From positions 53,004,907 to 53,068,906 of the forward strand of contig NC_084463.1 of NCBI RefSeq assembly GCF_027409185.1: 64,000 nucleotides of DNA. Reading direction: 5' to 3'. Position numbers and translations under genes: made by a program. The notes under the pieces are model-generated. The model had not been told where the DNA came from and did no database searches. It was given only the letters and a program-made list of their open reading frames with translations. The number at the start of each line of letters is the position of its first letter. Within the stretch, counting starts at the first letter, position 1. The stretch is from Cynocephalus volans. Lineage: Eukaryota; Chordata; Mammalia; Dermoptera; Cynocephalidae. Of the stretch, positions 35,010 through 47,101 are shown piece by piece.

Positions 35010-35560
35010 TAGAGTGAGGGTTAGGGTTGGTGTTGATGCTGAGGTTTGGGTTTGGGTTGAATTAGGGATAGGGGTTGGAGATAGGATTAGTGGGTGGAGT
35101 TAGGATTAGAGGTTATTGTTGGTTTTAGGGAGTAGGGTTAGGTTTAGTGATTAGGGGTTAGGTAGGTTGGGTAGAGATTAATGTTACAAATGGAGTAGGT
35201 TTTAGTGCTAGGGTTAGTGTTAGTGGTTAAAGATGGGCTTACTGTTAGGGTTGGATTTAGAGGTTAGGCTTATTATTAGAATTCAAGATTTAGATTTTGA
35301 GTTAGGGTAAGGTTAAGGTTAGGTTTCAGTTTAGTGGAAGGAGTTGGGTTTAGGGGTTAGAGTTGGAATTTGAGTTAAGTGGTAGGATTTAGGGATAGGT
35401 AATGTGTAGAATATGTTAGGAGTTAAGAATTATGGTAATTGGTTGTGTTTATGGTTTAGGACTTAGGCTCAGTAGATAGAGTTGAGGATTATGGTGTTTT
35501 AGGGGAAGGGTTAGCAGTTAAATATCAGGTATTAGAGGTCAGGGTTAAGAATTAATATAC
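35010..35560 (+). repeat. Degenerate GTTAGG/TTAGGG-rich tract
   Basis: About 550 bp is made almost entirely of variants of GGTTAG, TTAGGG, TTTAGG and GATTAG, with several exact GTTAGGGTT-type matches (for example about 35020-35027 and 35279-35285). It resembles an old interstitial telomere-like tract, but no long perfect (TTAGGG)n array survives. Confidence 0.75.
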
Positions 35561-35565
35561 AAGCC

Positions 35566-35660
35566 TGGCTAGTTAGCTTAGTTGGTTACAGCATTTTTCT
35601 GACAACACCAAGGTCCAGGGTTTGATTCTTGTACTGGCCAGCTGATAAGAAAAAAAATGA
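35566..35660 (+). repeat. tRNA-Ile-like SINE monomer
   Basis: It runs from GGCTAGTTAGCTTAGTTGG through GGGTTTGATTCTTG to GGCCAGC, with an A-rich tail. It sits at the end of the telomere-like tract. Confidence 0.7.
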
Positions 35661-36995
35661 ACTAGATCCCATACCAAGTGGAAGTTGGCATCATCCCAGA
35701 CTCCAATGACAGTGGCCAAAATGAGAAATTTATGGATGGAGAGAAAGTTGGGTAGGGCAGAATTGTTGACAAACAGGTGTGGGCAGTGAAGATAAAGGAG
35801 ATGTTGGAGATAAAATCTGGGCATCTGGTTCCACTGAGTTATTAGATATTGGTATTGCTGGCTAAAGAGGTGAATGCTGACAAGGTCAGATTCAGGTGAA
35901 GAGCTTGAAGGCCATTTTAGTCACACTGAGGTCCAAGTGTCTTCAGAGCACAGATTCTGATTATAGAAAGAGCCAATTAGATAGGCTCTGTTCTTGGACC
36001 CAGGGGCATGTTTAACTCATGGTCAGAGGCACGCAGGACTTCTGGGCCCCACCATGCCTGATGTAATCACTGTCCAGTAAAGTCCAGGCTGAGCACTTCC
36101 ACATTGTAGGTGAAAACTCCACTGCCCAACTGGCCACCATTGTCCTGCATGTCCAGGGCCCAAGTCTTCTGCAGCAAAAGAAACTTCCAAGTGTAGAAGG
36201 GTCTGGAGGCTGAGGTGACCAGTGAGGAGTGGCATAAATAGGTGAAGAATGATGGTTACAGGGAAACTCCTATTTATGTAAACCAAGGTCATCCTTTTCA
36301 GGGCACAGGGGATGACTCTGAGTCAAGGGCACTTGGTTGCAGGGAAGCCAGAGAGAGTAGAGTCTAAAGGGCAGGGCCACCAATCCTCCCAGGAGACAGT
36401 TCTACCCAATGGAACCCTCCACCGCCATGCAAGATCTTCTTAGACCAGGATATCCTTAACTTCTCAAAACACAGACTGTACAAAAAAAAAAAAAAAGGAA
36501 AGGAAACATTTGTCTAGTGAAAAACTGAGCAGCAACCACTAGGTGGGAGGTAGGGAAATGTGGCAATCTGGGTTTATAAGACTTCTGCTTGAGAAAGGAG
36601 GGCCACCTGCAGGAGAGGGTCACAAGAAAAGTGTGTGTGAGTCCAGGATATGACCTGCTTGGCCTGACGTGCCTGGCAGATATCTGAGTGAAGGGGCATA
36701 GTTATAATCTGTCCAAGTATTAGTAATGACACAAACAAAACCCTTATTACAGTATGGGCTAATTTGTGTCCTTTCTCTCCCCCTAAAATTATATTACAAT
36801 CTTTTTAAACATATATATATATGTATGTGTGTGTATATATATATATGTATATATATATATTGCAATCTTAAACTCAGGAACATCAAAAGGTAACTGCATT
36901 TTGAGAGTCTTTATAGAGGTGGTTAGGTTAAAATGAGGCTAGGCCCTAATCTGACTGTTGTCCATACAGCAAGAGGGGATTAGGACATACGTATA
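35661..36995. other. Intergenic; (TA)n/(TG)n microsatellite
   Basis: A mixed TA/TG microsatellite lies at about 36810-36860. I recognise no gene. Confidence 0.45.
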
Positions 36996-36999
36996 CACT

Positions 37000-37205
37000 C
37001 CATGGGTAATTGTGCACAGAGGATGACCATGTGAAGAGGAAGAGAGGAGGCAAATATCTGCCATCCAAAGAGAGTATCTTAGAGAAAGCCAATCCTGCCA
37101 GCACCTTGATCTTCAATATCCAGCCTCCAGAACTATGAGAAAATACATTTCTCTTGTTTAAGCTACCCAGTCTCTTGTGTTTTGTATGGCAGCCCAAGCA
37201 AACCC
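37000..37205 (+). mobile_element. LTR-like old repeat
   Basis: The CCAGCCTCCAGAACTATGAG and AAGCTACCCAGTCT blocks match the 3' half of common MaLR/ERVL-type LTR repeats from memory. It is diverged and the exact family is uncertain. Confidence 0.4.
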
Positions 37206-37339
37206 ATTCAAGTAGCCAATATGAAATCTAGAGTATTGTGATGGGCCATCTCTTTTCATAGCAATGGACACTTGTCTATACTCCATTTAGTGAGAAGAGG
37301 CTATCATTCATAGCTTCTGCCAAAGTTAGAGATAAGTTT

Positions 37340-37740
37340 CTACTATGAATTAGATTGTGTTCGCCCTTCCCACAAATTTGTATGTTAAAGTCCTAACCCA
37401 CACTACTACAGAATGTGAAGATATTTTACAAAACTGCCATTATAGTTGTAATTAGTTAATCCAGGATGACTGATGTCCTTATAAAAAGGGGGAATTTGTG
37501 CACAGACCACACAAGGAGAACACTATGGGAAGATGAACACAAACATCAGGGTGATGATTCTACAAGCCAGTGGATGTCAAAGATTGCCAGTACACTTCCA
37601 GAAGCTGGAGGAGAGGTATGAACCAGATTCTCTAGGGTCAGAATGACCGAGATGGCCTCCTTTTGGAACTTCCACCTGAATTTTAATTTCCAGCATTGCC
37701 AATTTATAGAATTAAGTCTTCTGTACACAAACAAGACTCA
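37340..37740 (+). mobile_element. LTR-like old repeat
   Basis: The TTGTATGTTAAAGTCCTAACC opening, the GTAATTAGTTAATCCAGGATG region and a CTTATAAAAAGG block match a common old mammalian LTR-type repeat. The family is not assigned. Confidence 0.4.
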
Positions 37741-38470
37741 GAATATGAATCCTAAAGTGCATGAAGTGTTAATCTGAAACACAATGTATCGGGTGCCCTT
37801 GCTGCAAAGGAAGTGGTATCTAGTAAGAATATAGGGGGACCCAGGGGAAAAGGGGGTGTTTACAACATGATACAGAAACCAAGACCTCATTTTCGCTTGG
37901 TTACTATTGGTCTGGTATTAGTCTCTCACACAGTTGGCAAATACATGGCTTACTGCCCTACAATGATTGTAGGATTAAAATTTAGAATTTAATAGGGTCA
38001 AGTCAATAGACTGTAATAATAACCAGTTCTTTATCTGGGAGAAAGGGCCAAACTTTTTCCAACTGTGTAGTACAATTCATTGAAGACAGGAAAATTAGTT
38101 TATTGGATGAGAACAAACATTTTCTAATGGCTTGGAAGAGAGCTACCATATTAATTTCTCATTTGTTTAGCCATTTAAAGGAAAATAGATACATGATTTT
38201 TTCATCCTCTAAAATGCATCTGCAAAAATAAACATGGGTTCTATAATAGCAATACCTATATGACAACTAAAAAACTAAAATTACTTATTAATGTCATGCT
38301 GTAATTGGCCCACATTCGAATTTCCCCCATTATTCTCACAATGTCCCAGGTTGCCAAACAAGGATTTAATAAATAATCAGAATTCCACCTCACAATAACA
38401 TGGATAGAGACCAGTCTTGATCCATCAGGTCTTCATCTCCTGGTAGCAAGAATCCCTGCTGAGAAAATTA

Positions 38471-39060
38471 ACAAAATTTTCTACTTTGGTCCCTAAAGGG
38501 TGATGGAAGAGACTTGTTAGAAATGTAGTCTCGCCATCCAACAGCATCACCAGCACAAGCGTAATGAACAGCTGTTCAAATTTCTTTACGTACAAGTGCT
38601 GCTCCACTTGCTCTGCCATCTGGGAAACGTAGTTTCACCTGCAATGACGACACCGGTGCAGGACTATGGGAAGGGCTTTTCCGGCTTTGTTCTGCGCATG
38701 TGAGCTCCTCACATATCGCCATCTTTTGTCTAGAAATCCCAGAAGCTGCAGAGAAAAAAAAAAACAAAATTTTCTCCTTTGGTCCCTAAAGGATGATGGC
38801 ACAGACTTGTTAGAAATGTAGTCTCACCCTCCAATAACATCACCAGCACAGGCGTACCAAACAGCTATTCCAGGTTCCTTCTGTATTTGTGGGGCTCCAC
38901 TCGCTCCGCCATCTGGGAAACGTAGTTTCACCTGCAATGACGACACCAGTGCAGGACTATGGGAAGGGCTTTTCCGGGTATCTTGTGCGCATGTGCAGCT
39001 ACGCCCACACCGCCATATTTTGTCTGGAAATTCCGGATGCCACAGAAGCCCCAGCGGTGC
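38471..39060 (+). repeat. Tandem duplication of a promoter unit (about 295 bp, two copies)
   Basis: CAAAATTTTCTNCTTTGGTCCC begins at 38471 and again at 38766. The two units stay alignable through the GCCATCTGGGAAACGTAGT block (38615-38633 and 38908-38926) to a CGCCAT block (38717 and 39011). An A-run at about 38753-38765 marks the junction. Both copies keep the same candidate factor sites. Confidence 0.85.
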
Positions 39061-39100
39061 TCCTCAGATACTGGGTTTGGATTGTGCGTCCCTGAAGGTG
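38600..39100 (+). promoter_or_regulatory. KRAB-ZNF promoter and probable non-coding exon 1
   Basis: The GC-rich region holds two copies of GGGAAACGTAGT, the reverse complement of an ACTACGTTTCCCAG element resembling the ZNF143/THAP11 site. YY1-like CGCCATNTTTTGTC lies near 38716 and 39010. A donor-like CTGAAG/GTGGGT at 39092-39103 matches the left arm, so exon 1 probably ends at 39097. The transcription start is likely near 39010-39050. The next recognisable exon on this strand is KRAB-A, about 20 kb downstream. This exon and its link to the gene are inferred from position and conservation, not from transcripts. Confidence 0.5.
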
Positions 39101-40005
39101 GGTGCGAGGGTGGAAGAGGAGCCCCGCGGGCCTCGGGGACCCTGGGAAACGGGGCGGGTGTCCAAGCACTTGGCGGGGCAGAAGCGCCCTGGGTCTTGGG
39201 TGGGCGGGGCCTGAAGTGCGGCAGATCGTAGACCTGGGCCGGGGAGGGGAAGGGGCGCCGGGGCTGCGCTTTCCGTGAGGCTCCATCAGAAGGTGGCGCT
39301 GCCGGAAGGCGTACGTGAGCTGCCGGGTGTGTGGAAGCAGGTTCCAGATGTCCCAGAATGGGTGGCTCAGGTCCAAGGTGGCCACGGAAAGTTAGGTGGG
39401 GGTGTCTGAAGACAGCGAGCCTGGGAGGTGTGCGGAGGTCACATTCCAGCTCCGCCATCAGGAACCTGGTACCCTGCATTCACTTTACCCATCTGTAACA
39501 TGAGCGTGTTGATATTAGTGTAATGCCCCCAAATTCCCAGAGAAATAATTGTGAGGTGTGTGCAGATTGTTACTCTGTGGCTATTGTGGTTGTGTCTTGT
39601 CTCTTCAGCAAGCCAAGTTTCTGGTCCCTCCTGCACTGTGCAGCCTGCCTAGCTCTCCTGGTTTGTATTTTCAGAAGTTGAGACACTACCTTGTTTCTAG
39701 GACTGTGACTTCTAGGAAGGCGATTTGGGCATTGCATGTTGGTCCTATTTTCTTTGGAGTGAAAGAGGTGTGGTGTGACAAACTTTGAAGGAGGGCATCC
39801 TGTGAATAGTAATCCCAATTGGAAGAACATCGTTATGGGCCGGAACCCTCTCAGTACTACCTCAGTCCCAGGAAGGTGAAGATCCTAGCTTTGTTCAGCC
39901 TAAACAATAATTGGGTCTAGTACTTAGAGCGCACCAGAGTTGGCTGATAATACCTCATTCAGTAGCTCTCTGAGACTGGGTGATATTGGAAGGTTTGGAC
40001 AACTT

Positions 40006-42560
40006 TCAGAATGGAGAGTTGAATTAGACTGAGAAAGAGAGGCAAAGACCTAGGAGATGTTACTTATTGAAGGAGGATTGATGGTATTCTGTGGGGTGCA
40101 GGAATAACCTCTCACAGCTGTAAGGATCTGCCTGCAGTTCTCTCTGAACACACTCCCCTTGCTTTAGTCTTCCCTTATTGTTCCCAATGTCTGAGCTCTC
40201 TCAAACCCACCCTGTCACCAAATTTGGTATCTACAGATCTGCTGATGTAGGTCATTCAAGTCATTCAGGAATGGTTTTCCCCATATTTCTACCTTATAAG
40301 AAAAGTGAAAATAATTGGATATGGGGAAATGTGACTTGCCCAGGGTCACATGATTTGTTGATGTTAGACATCCTGACTTTTTGGCTAGCATTTTCTAGTT
40401 TGCTACATTTAAGTCAAACCAAATGTTTGTTCACTTTTGAGATTATTTTGTAATGCTGAAGTCAACTTAGAGCAAACATTGCTTTAACATACATTACCTT
40501 AAACATCCCTATCCTTTTTTAACTTCAGTACTTTCTTTGGATTATGTCACCTCAAAGAGTAAATAATATATGCATTTCCCACTTAATGTCAGTAATCTAT
40601 TCTTTAAAATCATAACTTTTGCTGCAATATTTTGGAGGCAATTTTACATTATTTAAAATGGGAAAATTAGACTGCACTTCCCTTCTCAAAACCAGTTTCT
40701 TAAATGTAATTAAAATGCTTGTTTGCTTCAAAAAGTTCATGGAAATATTTCTATTCTCTTTTCGTTCTGTTTTCCCCCAAACTTTTGAAAGTGCCATGGT
40801 ACAGTGCATTACTCACTTACAAGAAACACACTTTTTACGTTGTATGTATTTAAAGTAAACAACTTGTATGTGATGTAAAAAAAATACAAAACAAAATTTA
40901 ACAACAGTTTGCTGATGTGCAAATAATCGTTTTTTATGATTCACATAGCCTCTATTAGGGTTAGAAACCTCACTGAAGTACATGTGGTTAACATTCACTG
41001 TGATTTTCAAAACTTCTGCCTGTGGTTGTGAAGTCATATTGATTGTATTTGACTTGTAATTTAAGACTTTCTCCCCCACATAATTTTGATAAGTATGTTT
41101 TGAGTTTTGGGGATGTAGATGTATTATTCAGCATTTGCTGTGTAAGAAACAGATCCAATCCCAATGGTTTAAAAATCCCAGACATCTTATTTTTTTGAAG
41201 TTCTGTGGATCCACATCTTGGGGTGCATTTAGCTGGGCAGTACTCATTCTATTGTTCCCTTGATTACAAATATGGATTTAGTCAGCTGGTATCTTGACTG
41301 AATCTGTTTGGTTAAAGATGGCTTGACTCACATGGTTTGCACTGACCCTTGGCTGGGCCCTGTGTCTCCCCAGGCATATTCACAGTATGAGTGTGTTTAA
41401 GAGGGAAACACCAATAGGCAGTTCTTTAAAAACCTATGTTTGCATGACATTTTCTAATGTGCCACTGTCCAAATCAGGTCACATGAAAAAGAGTAGTTTA
41501 TTGTCAGAGCATGCTACATGAGGAATTGTGTACAGGGAAATCGGTGTACCAGAAGAAATATACATTATATGTATTTTGTTTACCTATATAATCAGCAAAA
41601 TGTGTTGGGTTGTAAGATGCACACTATCCAGATATTTAGGTGCATAAAAGGAAGTTGTGTTTTAATGGAAAAACTTTTTTGGAGTCATGTGAATTTAACA
41701 TATTAATAGGGTCACAGTTAATATAGTCAAACTATTTCTATAACACTAATTTTAGAGATGTCACGATGTGTTTTTCTTTGGTTTAAGTTATTAAGTTATA
41801 TGTTTAGGTAATATTGATTATTGCTGTCGGTAGGATATACACGTTTTCATTAACCCAAAAATAAACAGTGTGTGTAGTGTGTTGCTATTAATGTACTTGT
41901 AGATGCATCTTTTATGGTGTCCTTGTTTCCCTTATTGAGGCATGAAAGACTGTTCTCTCACAGGAGTCTTTTTGTTTGTCTTTTTAAGCTAATAAGTAGA
42001 GAGTTTTGGGAGGGACTATCTACAGCAAAACCACAACAGTTCTCTCCTTAATCCACTCCACTCTCTTTTCTCCCAGCTATGCTGCCACAGTGCACTGTGG
42101 GTTTACAAGAGCAACAAAAGGTGAATAACTCTCTGGTGAGTTTTTTGGTTATTTATTTCTCACTCTTTTTTTTATTGTATTATGGGAGCTTTATGGAATG
42201 CATAAATTAAAATTGAAAAGCACAAATGAATAAAACTCAACTAGAAAGAAATCTACATACATAAGATAAAGTTGGCATGTAGATAGAGCCATTTGTAAGA
42301 CCTCAGAGTCATCTAAGTTGAACTAAAATTTGTCTCTGGTCTTTTCGATGTCATTGAGAAAAGGCAGACACCTTGTTTACATGATTGGAATGGAATCTGA
42401 GAAGAGAATCTGCCATATTCTCCTGGGATGTGAAGACTTGGTGGCACCAAATTCTGCAGTACCATCACTGTTAGAAAGTTTTTCACTGCTGACCTGAAAA
42501 TCAACATTTCTCACTTTCGGCAGTGGAAATAGTTACCTAGTTTTAAGACACAAGTTGCTT
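40006..42560. other. Intron 1; old repeats only
   Basis: A MIR-like core lies at about 40325-40365 (GACTTGCCCAGGGTCACATG). An old interspersed repeat of unknown name lies at about 41120-41420 and may be related to the block at 44323-44800. No exon is recognised. Confidence 0.4.
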
Positions 42561-42572
42561 AGTAAGCTTTTT

Positions 42573-42751
42573 TTTTTTTTTTTTGTCTTTTTGTGGCCGG
42601 TAAAGGGATCACAACCCTTGGCTTGGGGTCGCCCACACCGTGCTCAGCCAGTGAGCGCACCAGCCATTCCTATATAGGATCTGAACCACGGCAGGAGCAC
42701 CGCTGTGCTCCTAAGCACTGCACTCTCCCAAGTGCGCCACGGGGCCGGCCC
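42573..42751 (-). repeat. Dimeric tRNA-Ile-like SINE, antisense, variant left monomer
   Basis: A complete dimer ends at GGGGCCGGCCC. The left monomer carries a GCAGGAGCACCGCTGTGCTCC-type segment that replaces the usual GATAACACCAAGGCC. A short AAGCTTTTT duplication flanks it. The same variant occurs at 43565-43718. Confidence 0.8.
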
Positions 42752-43208
42752 AAGCTTTTTATAAAGTTTCTAAAATAAATCTAGTTCCAGATGGCTTTGG
42801 AAGACTGTACTAGATTCATAAGTAAAACCTAGAATTATACCCTAATTTATAGTCAAATCCAATGACTATTCTCTAGTCTTTTTCTAACTTGAGTGTTCTG
42901 CTACATTTTGAATTACTGTTCATGATAATGCTCCTGGAGGTTCCTCTGTGTTAGTTTATTAGTTTCTCTCATGACTTCACTGATGGTTTTTTCTTTTTTC
43001 TCCTGAATTTTTCTACTTTCTTCTTTATAATATAGCTTATCAAAGTGCTTCATCTTGGGCCCTGTTCTTCTCATGTGAAATTCTTTTTTATTGATTCAGT
43101 CCTTGTAGCTTGCACTCTTTTTTCTCTCCAGGGTGTACTTCTTCCCTAGTCTTTTGATCATAAGTTGAACTCTGTTGAATGCTTGTTTGTAGCTATTCAA
43201 AAGACACC

Positions 43209-43310
43209 TTAAGGGGCTGGCTTGTTAGCTCATTTGTTTAAATCATGGTGTTTTAACACCAAGGTCAAAGGCTCAGATCTCTGTACCAGTCAGCTGCCAG
43301 AAAAAAAAGT
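43209..43310 (+). repeat. tRNA-Ile-like SINE monomer
   Basis: It runs from GGCTGGCTTGTTAGCTCATTTG through GGCTCAGATCTCTG to AGTCAGCTGCC, with an A-run. Confidence 0.65.
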
Positions 43311-43564
43311 CACCTAAAGGTCAACAAATCTAAAATGAAAACAACTTCCCCCTCTTTTCTTATATGTGTTATCACTACCACACAGCCACGGACAAGGCCA
43401 CCAAAATGAGATTTCTCCTGGACTCCTCCCTGTTTCTTTGATCTAATTTTATCTTGTGTTATTCCTGCTACTTTTGTCTGTTTCATCTTTTTATTTAATT
43501 CTAATTTCTATATACACTGCTGCTATAAGGGGAAATGTTGGTACTCATAAAGACAATAACTTTG

Positions 43565-43718
43565 GGGCCGTCCCCGTGGCTCACTCGGGAGAGTGTGGCG
43601 CTGGGAGTGCAATAGTGCTCCTGCCGCAGATTTGGATCCTATATAAGGATGGCCAGTGCGCTCACTGGCTGAGCGCGGTGCGGCCGGTCACACACCCACA
43701 AAAGACAAAAAAAAAAAA
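43565..43718 (+). repeat. Dimeric tRNA-Ile-like SINE, variant left monomer, with target duplication
   Basis: It has the same variant left monomer as 42573-42751 (GGAGTGCAATAGTGCTCCTG) and a shortened right monomer. A perfect 16-bp target duplication, AAAGACAATAACTTTG, flanks it (43549-43564 and 43719-43734), so it is a recent insertion. Confidence 0.88.
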
Positions 43719-44322
43719 AAAGACAATAACTTTGTTCCATTGGAAATATCATTCTTATAAAAACCTGAAGGTAATGTTTGCTGGGCTATCAGGTTTAATC
43801 CCTGGTGACCTATGCTTCTAGCCAGCACCTGTGGTGACATGATTAAGAGTCTATGGGGAGAAAGGCTTCAGGAGTTACTGGGACATGTTTGAACAACAGT
43901 AAGTCAAAAGACATGGAAATAACAAAAACAAAGTACAAATTTTCATAACATCTAACTTTTACTTCTATAAATTTACGTCAGTGATTCTATTTGTAGTTCT
44001 TCTAAACATATGGTTATCAGTTTGTAGTTTAATAAAACCCGTCATGTTTTTAAAGTTTCTTACAGATTGTATTTTATTCTTCTCCTGTTTCAGGTAATTA
44101 CTTAAAAATGAATGAGAACAATGGATGTGTGCATTAGTCATCAGCAAGTTTTTAAGTTAGAACTGTAGCTAACATTTAAGAACAAAAATCAACAAACCAG
44201 TTAACTGAACGTTAACATTTACAATTATAATTTGAGATCTAACATAAGACGTGAAATGCTTTCTTTCTTTGTTTTGAATCTAATATTCAGTGTGAACCTA
44301 ACACTCTTCATGTTTCAAATCA

Positions 44323-44800
44323 AAGCACTACCTAAGAACTCGAACAATTTCTTTGTTGTTCCAGTGATCTGTTGTACAAAAAAGTATCACAAAACTTTGT
44401 GGCTTAAAATAAGAACACCTTCTTGTTACATGTCACAATGTTTTGGGTCAGTAAGCTGAACAGAGTGGTGTGGGTTGGCTGCTACAGGATGTCTCTGCTC
44501 TGACCTGGAAAAACTCTAGTGGCTGGGAACACTGAGCAGATGTCCAGCCCTCTCTTTGTGGCCATGTTGGACTTCCTCACAGAGTGGCATTCTCAGGGTA
44601 GTCAAGTTTGTCTGGCTTCTGCCACAGCAAGTGGCCAAGAGGCCCAGGCAGAAGCTGCAAGGATTCTTGTTATCTCCACTCAGATACCAAAGCATCTCTT
44701 CCACCGTATTCTCTTAGTCAAGCACATCAGTAAGACCAGCCTTGATTCAAGGAGAAGGCAATTAGATTCCACCTCTCAATAAGAAGAATTGTAAGACTTT
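44323..44800 (+). repeat. Old interspersed repeat (name not recalled)
   Basis: CACAAAACTTTGTGGCTTAAAA at the start and ATTCAAGGAGAAGGCAATTAG at the end match a widespread old mammalian repeat that I recognise but cannot name with confidence. Confidence 0.4.
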
Positions 44801-46200
44801 GCAACAGTCTTTAATAGACCATAGTCTGCTATCTGAACATAAATTTCTACTACATGCAAAATATACTTTGCCCCTCTCAAGAGCCCTGGAAATATTCTAC
44901 CTTTGTGCAGTTGGCAAAAAGCCAAACTAAATAAGCTCCAGTGTCCTATTATCTTTTTAACATACATCCAGCTTACAGTGAACAGACAGGCATGACCATG
45001 TGTGCACTTTGGTTCAGACAGTGTTGATGAGAAGGGGCAGCAGCCTGTGGGCACTAGTCTGAGTAATTACTTATTCCCATCAGTCACCTGCTTTAGTATT
45101 TCATTAGGGCCCAATCCTGGTCCCTGGAAAAGATGCTTTGTGCCTCTTCACTGTCCTCTGGGTTCTTGCCATTCTCTGTCAGTATCACTTTTCCTTAAAT
45201 GCCTGGGTTTTCAGTTGACTGACTTTCTTTACCTAGTTTTGGTTATTATAGTTTTGGGGATCCAATGGCCTTTTTAATATTTTTCTGACTCTGGCTTTTT
45301 AATCTAGGAAATTATCTGGTGTAATCACTGTCATAAAAACATGGGTTTCCATTGTGCTAAAATCCATTAGAAGAATGCTTCCCCCCCACATTCTGAGTCT
45401 GGCCCTTTGTTCTCTGACCTCCCCTTCTCTCCAAGGTGGCTATTTCCTCAGAAGTTTTATTGTTTACTAGGCCCTTTGTATGTGTCAGACCCTAAGGTAC
45501 TTAGAAAGCTAGAAATATTTTTGGTCTTTCATCTTTTTTGGAAAACACTAGGTTTGATCCTTGCCACAAAATAGTTTAACAGTTTGAAAATATTTTTCTG
45601 GGAAAAATGGATTGAAAAATACTTATATTTCAAGCTCAGCAAGTCCTGGTTCCTTCATATTTTGTCTAAATTCTGTTTGAGTATTGAACATCCTTCTTTT
45701 ATTTTCTCAGTGATAGAGATAGGAGATCAGGTAGCAATTTTCTCATTGTGCCTAAAAGTCTCTTCTGGTAGACCCCAAGATGGTGAGATACCTTTTCCAT
45801 TTCCCATGTTATGGGAGGTGGTAGTGTGGCCCACATCCTTCAATGTTCCATTTATTTCTAGTAATATAATTTGTCTTCAAGATTCTTTTGCTGGTATCAA
45901 TATTTCCACTTAAGTTTTTCATAGTTTATGTTGCTGTGGCAGATGTATTTTCGTTATTTTACTTTTACTTGTATTTAAAGTGTTCTCTGGACAACATATT
46001 GTTGGGTCTTACTTTCCTATCAAATCTGACAGTCTTTGCCTTAAGAAAAATATTTAATGCAAATCCATTTAAACTAATTATTGATAAGGTTTATTTTAAG
46101 TATGCCATTTTGCTATTTTCTATTTGTATTTGCCTCATCTGCCTTTTAATCCTTTGCTTTTTATTTTCTAACGTTTTATCAATTATTTAATTTTTAAAAT
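44801..46200. other. Intron, no feature recognised
   Basis: AT-rich. No exon, no young repeat. Confidence 0.4.
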
Positions 46201-46204
46201 ATTT

Positions 46205-46814
46205 TAGTTTGGTTCATCAATTGGCTTTTCAAATAATTTATTTTTAATTTTGGTAAAAAGCATATAGCATAAAATTTAACCTTTGAATCATTTCTTAAAC
46301 TTTATGTATTTTTAAGTATATTGACACTGTTGTGCAGGAGATATCCACAATTTTTTTATCTTGGAAAATTGAAACTCTATATCCATTAAATGACAACCCA
46401 TAATTTCCCCTTTTTCCCTGCCTTTGGCAACCACCATTCTATGTTGTGTTTCTAAAAATTTGACTTTTCTCAATGGGACCTTAAAATACTTGTCATTTTG
46501 TGAGTGTCTTATTTCACTTTGCATAATGTTCTCAAGGTTCCATGTTATAGCATATGTCAAGATTTCTTTTCTTCTTAAGGTTGGATATTATTTTTTTGTA
46601 TATATATACCACATTTTATTTATCCATTCACTCATGGCTGAACATTTGGATTGCTTTTACCTCTTAATTCTGTGAGTAATGCTACTATGAACACAGGTGT
46701 GGAAATATCTTTTTGAGATTCTGCTATTAATTATTTTGGATATATACACAAAATGGGTTTATGAATCCTATGGTAATTCTATTTTTAATTTTTAGAGAAG
46801 TCACTGTACTTTTT
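46205..46814 (-). mobile_element. Old L1 3' end, antisense (host of the ERV3 nest, part 1)
   Basis: Antisense old L1M-type 3' region: GGCAACCACCATTCTATG and TTATTTCACTTTGCATAATG are landmarks. It continues at 47272-47429 and 55670-57990 after the younger insertions are removed. Confidence 0.65.
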
Positions 46815-46831
46815 AAAAAATAGGGGCTGTA

Positions 46832-47059
46832 CAAATGTCCATCATCAGATGAGTGGATACGGAAAGTGTGGTACATCTACACAATGGAATACTACTCAGC
46901 TATAAAAACGAATGAAATACTGCCATTTGCAACAACATGGATGGACCTTGAGAGAATTATATTAAGTGAAACAAGTCAGGCACAGAAAGAGAAATACCAC
47001 ATGTTCTCACTTATTGGTGGGAGCTAAAAATTAATATATAATTCACACACACACACACA

Positions 47060-47101
<42 letters not shown>

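Larger units (their letters stand above)
38090..40005 (+). repeat. Right arm of the inverted duplication
   Basis: This is the plus-strand counterpart of positions 1-1910 read in reverse. It contains the promoter of the zinc-finger gene whose coding exons begin at 59246. It differs from the left arm by a tandem duplication of about 295 bp and by lacking the LTR-like insertion. Confidence 0.8.

Noticed and set aside
2643..43718. tRNA genes suggested by A-box and B-box-like motifs
   Set aside because: All are SINE monomers or dimers with A-rich tails, decayed cloverleafs and, in several cases, target duplications.
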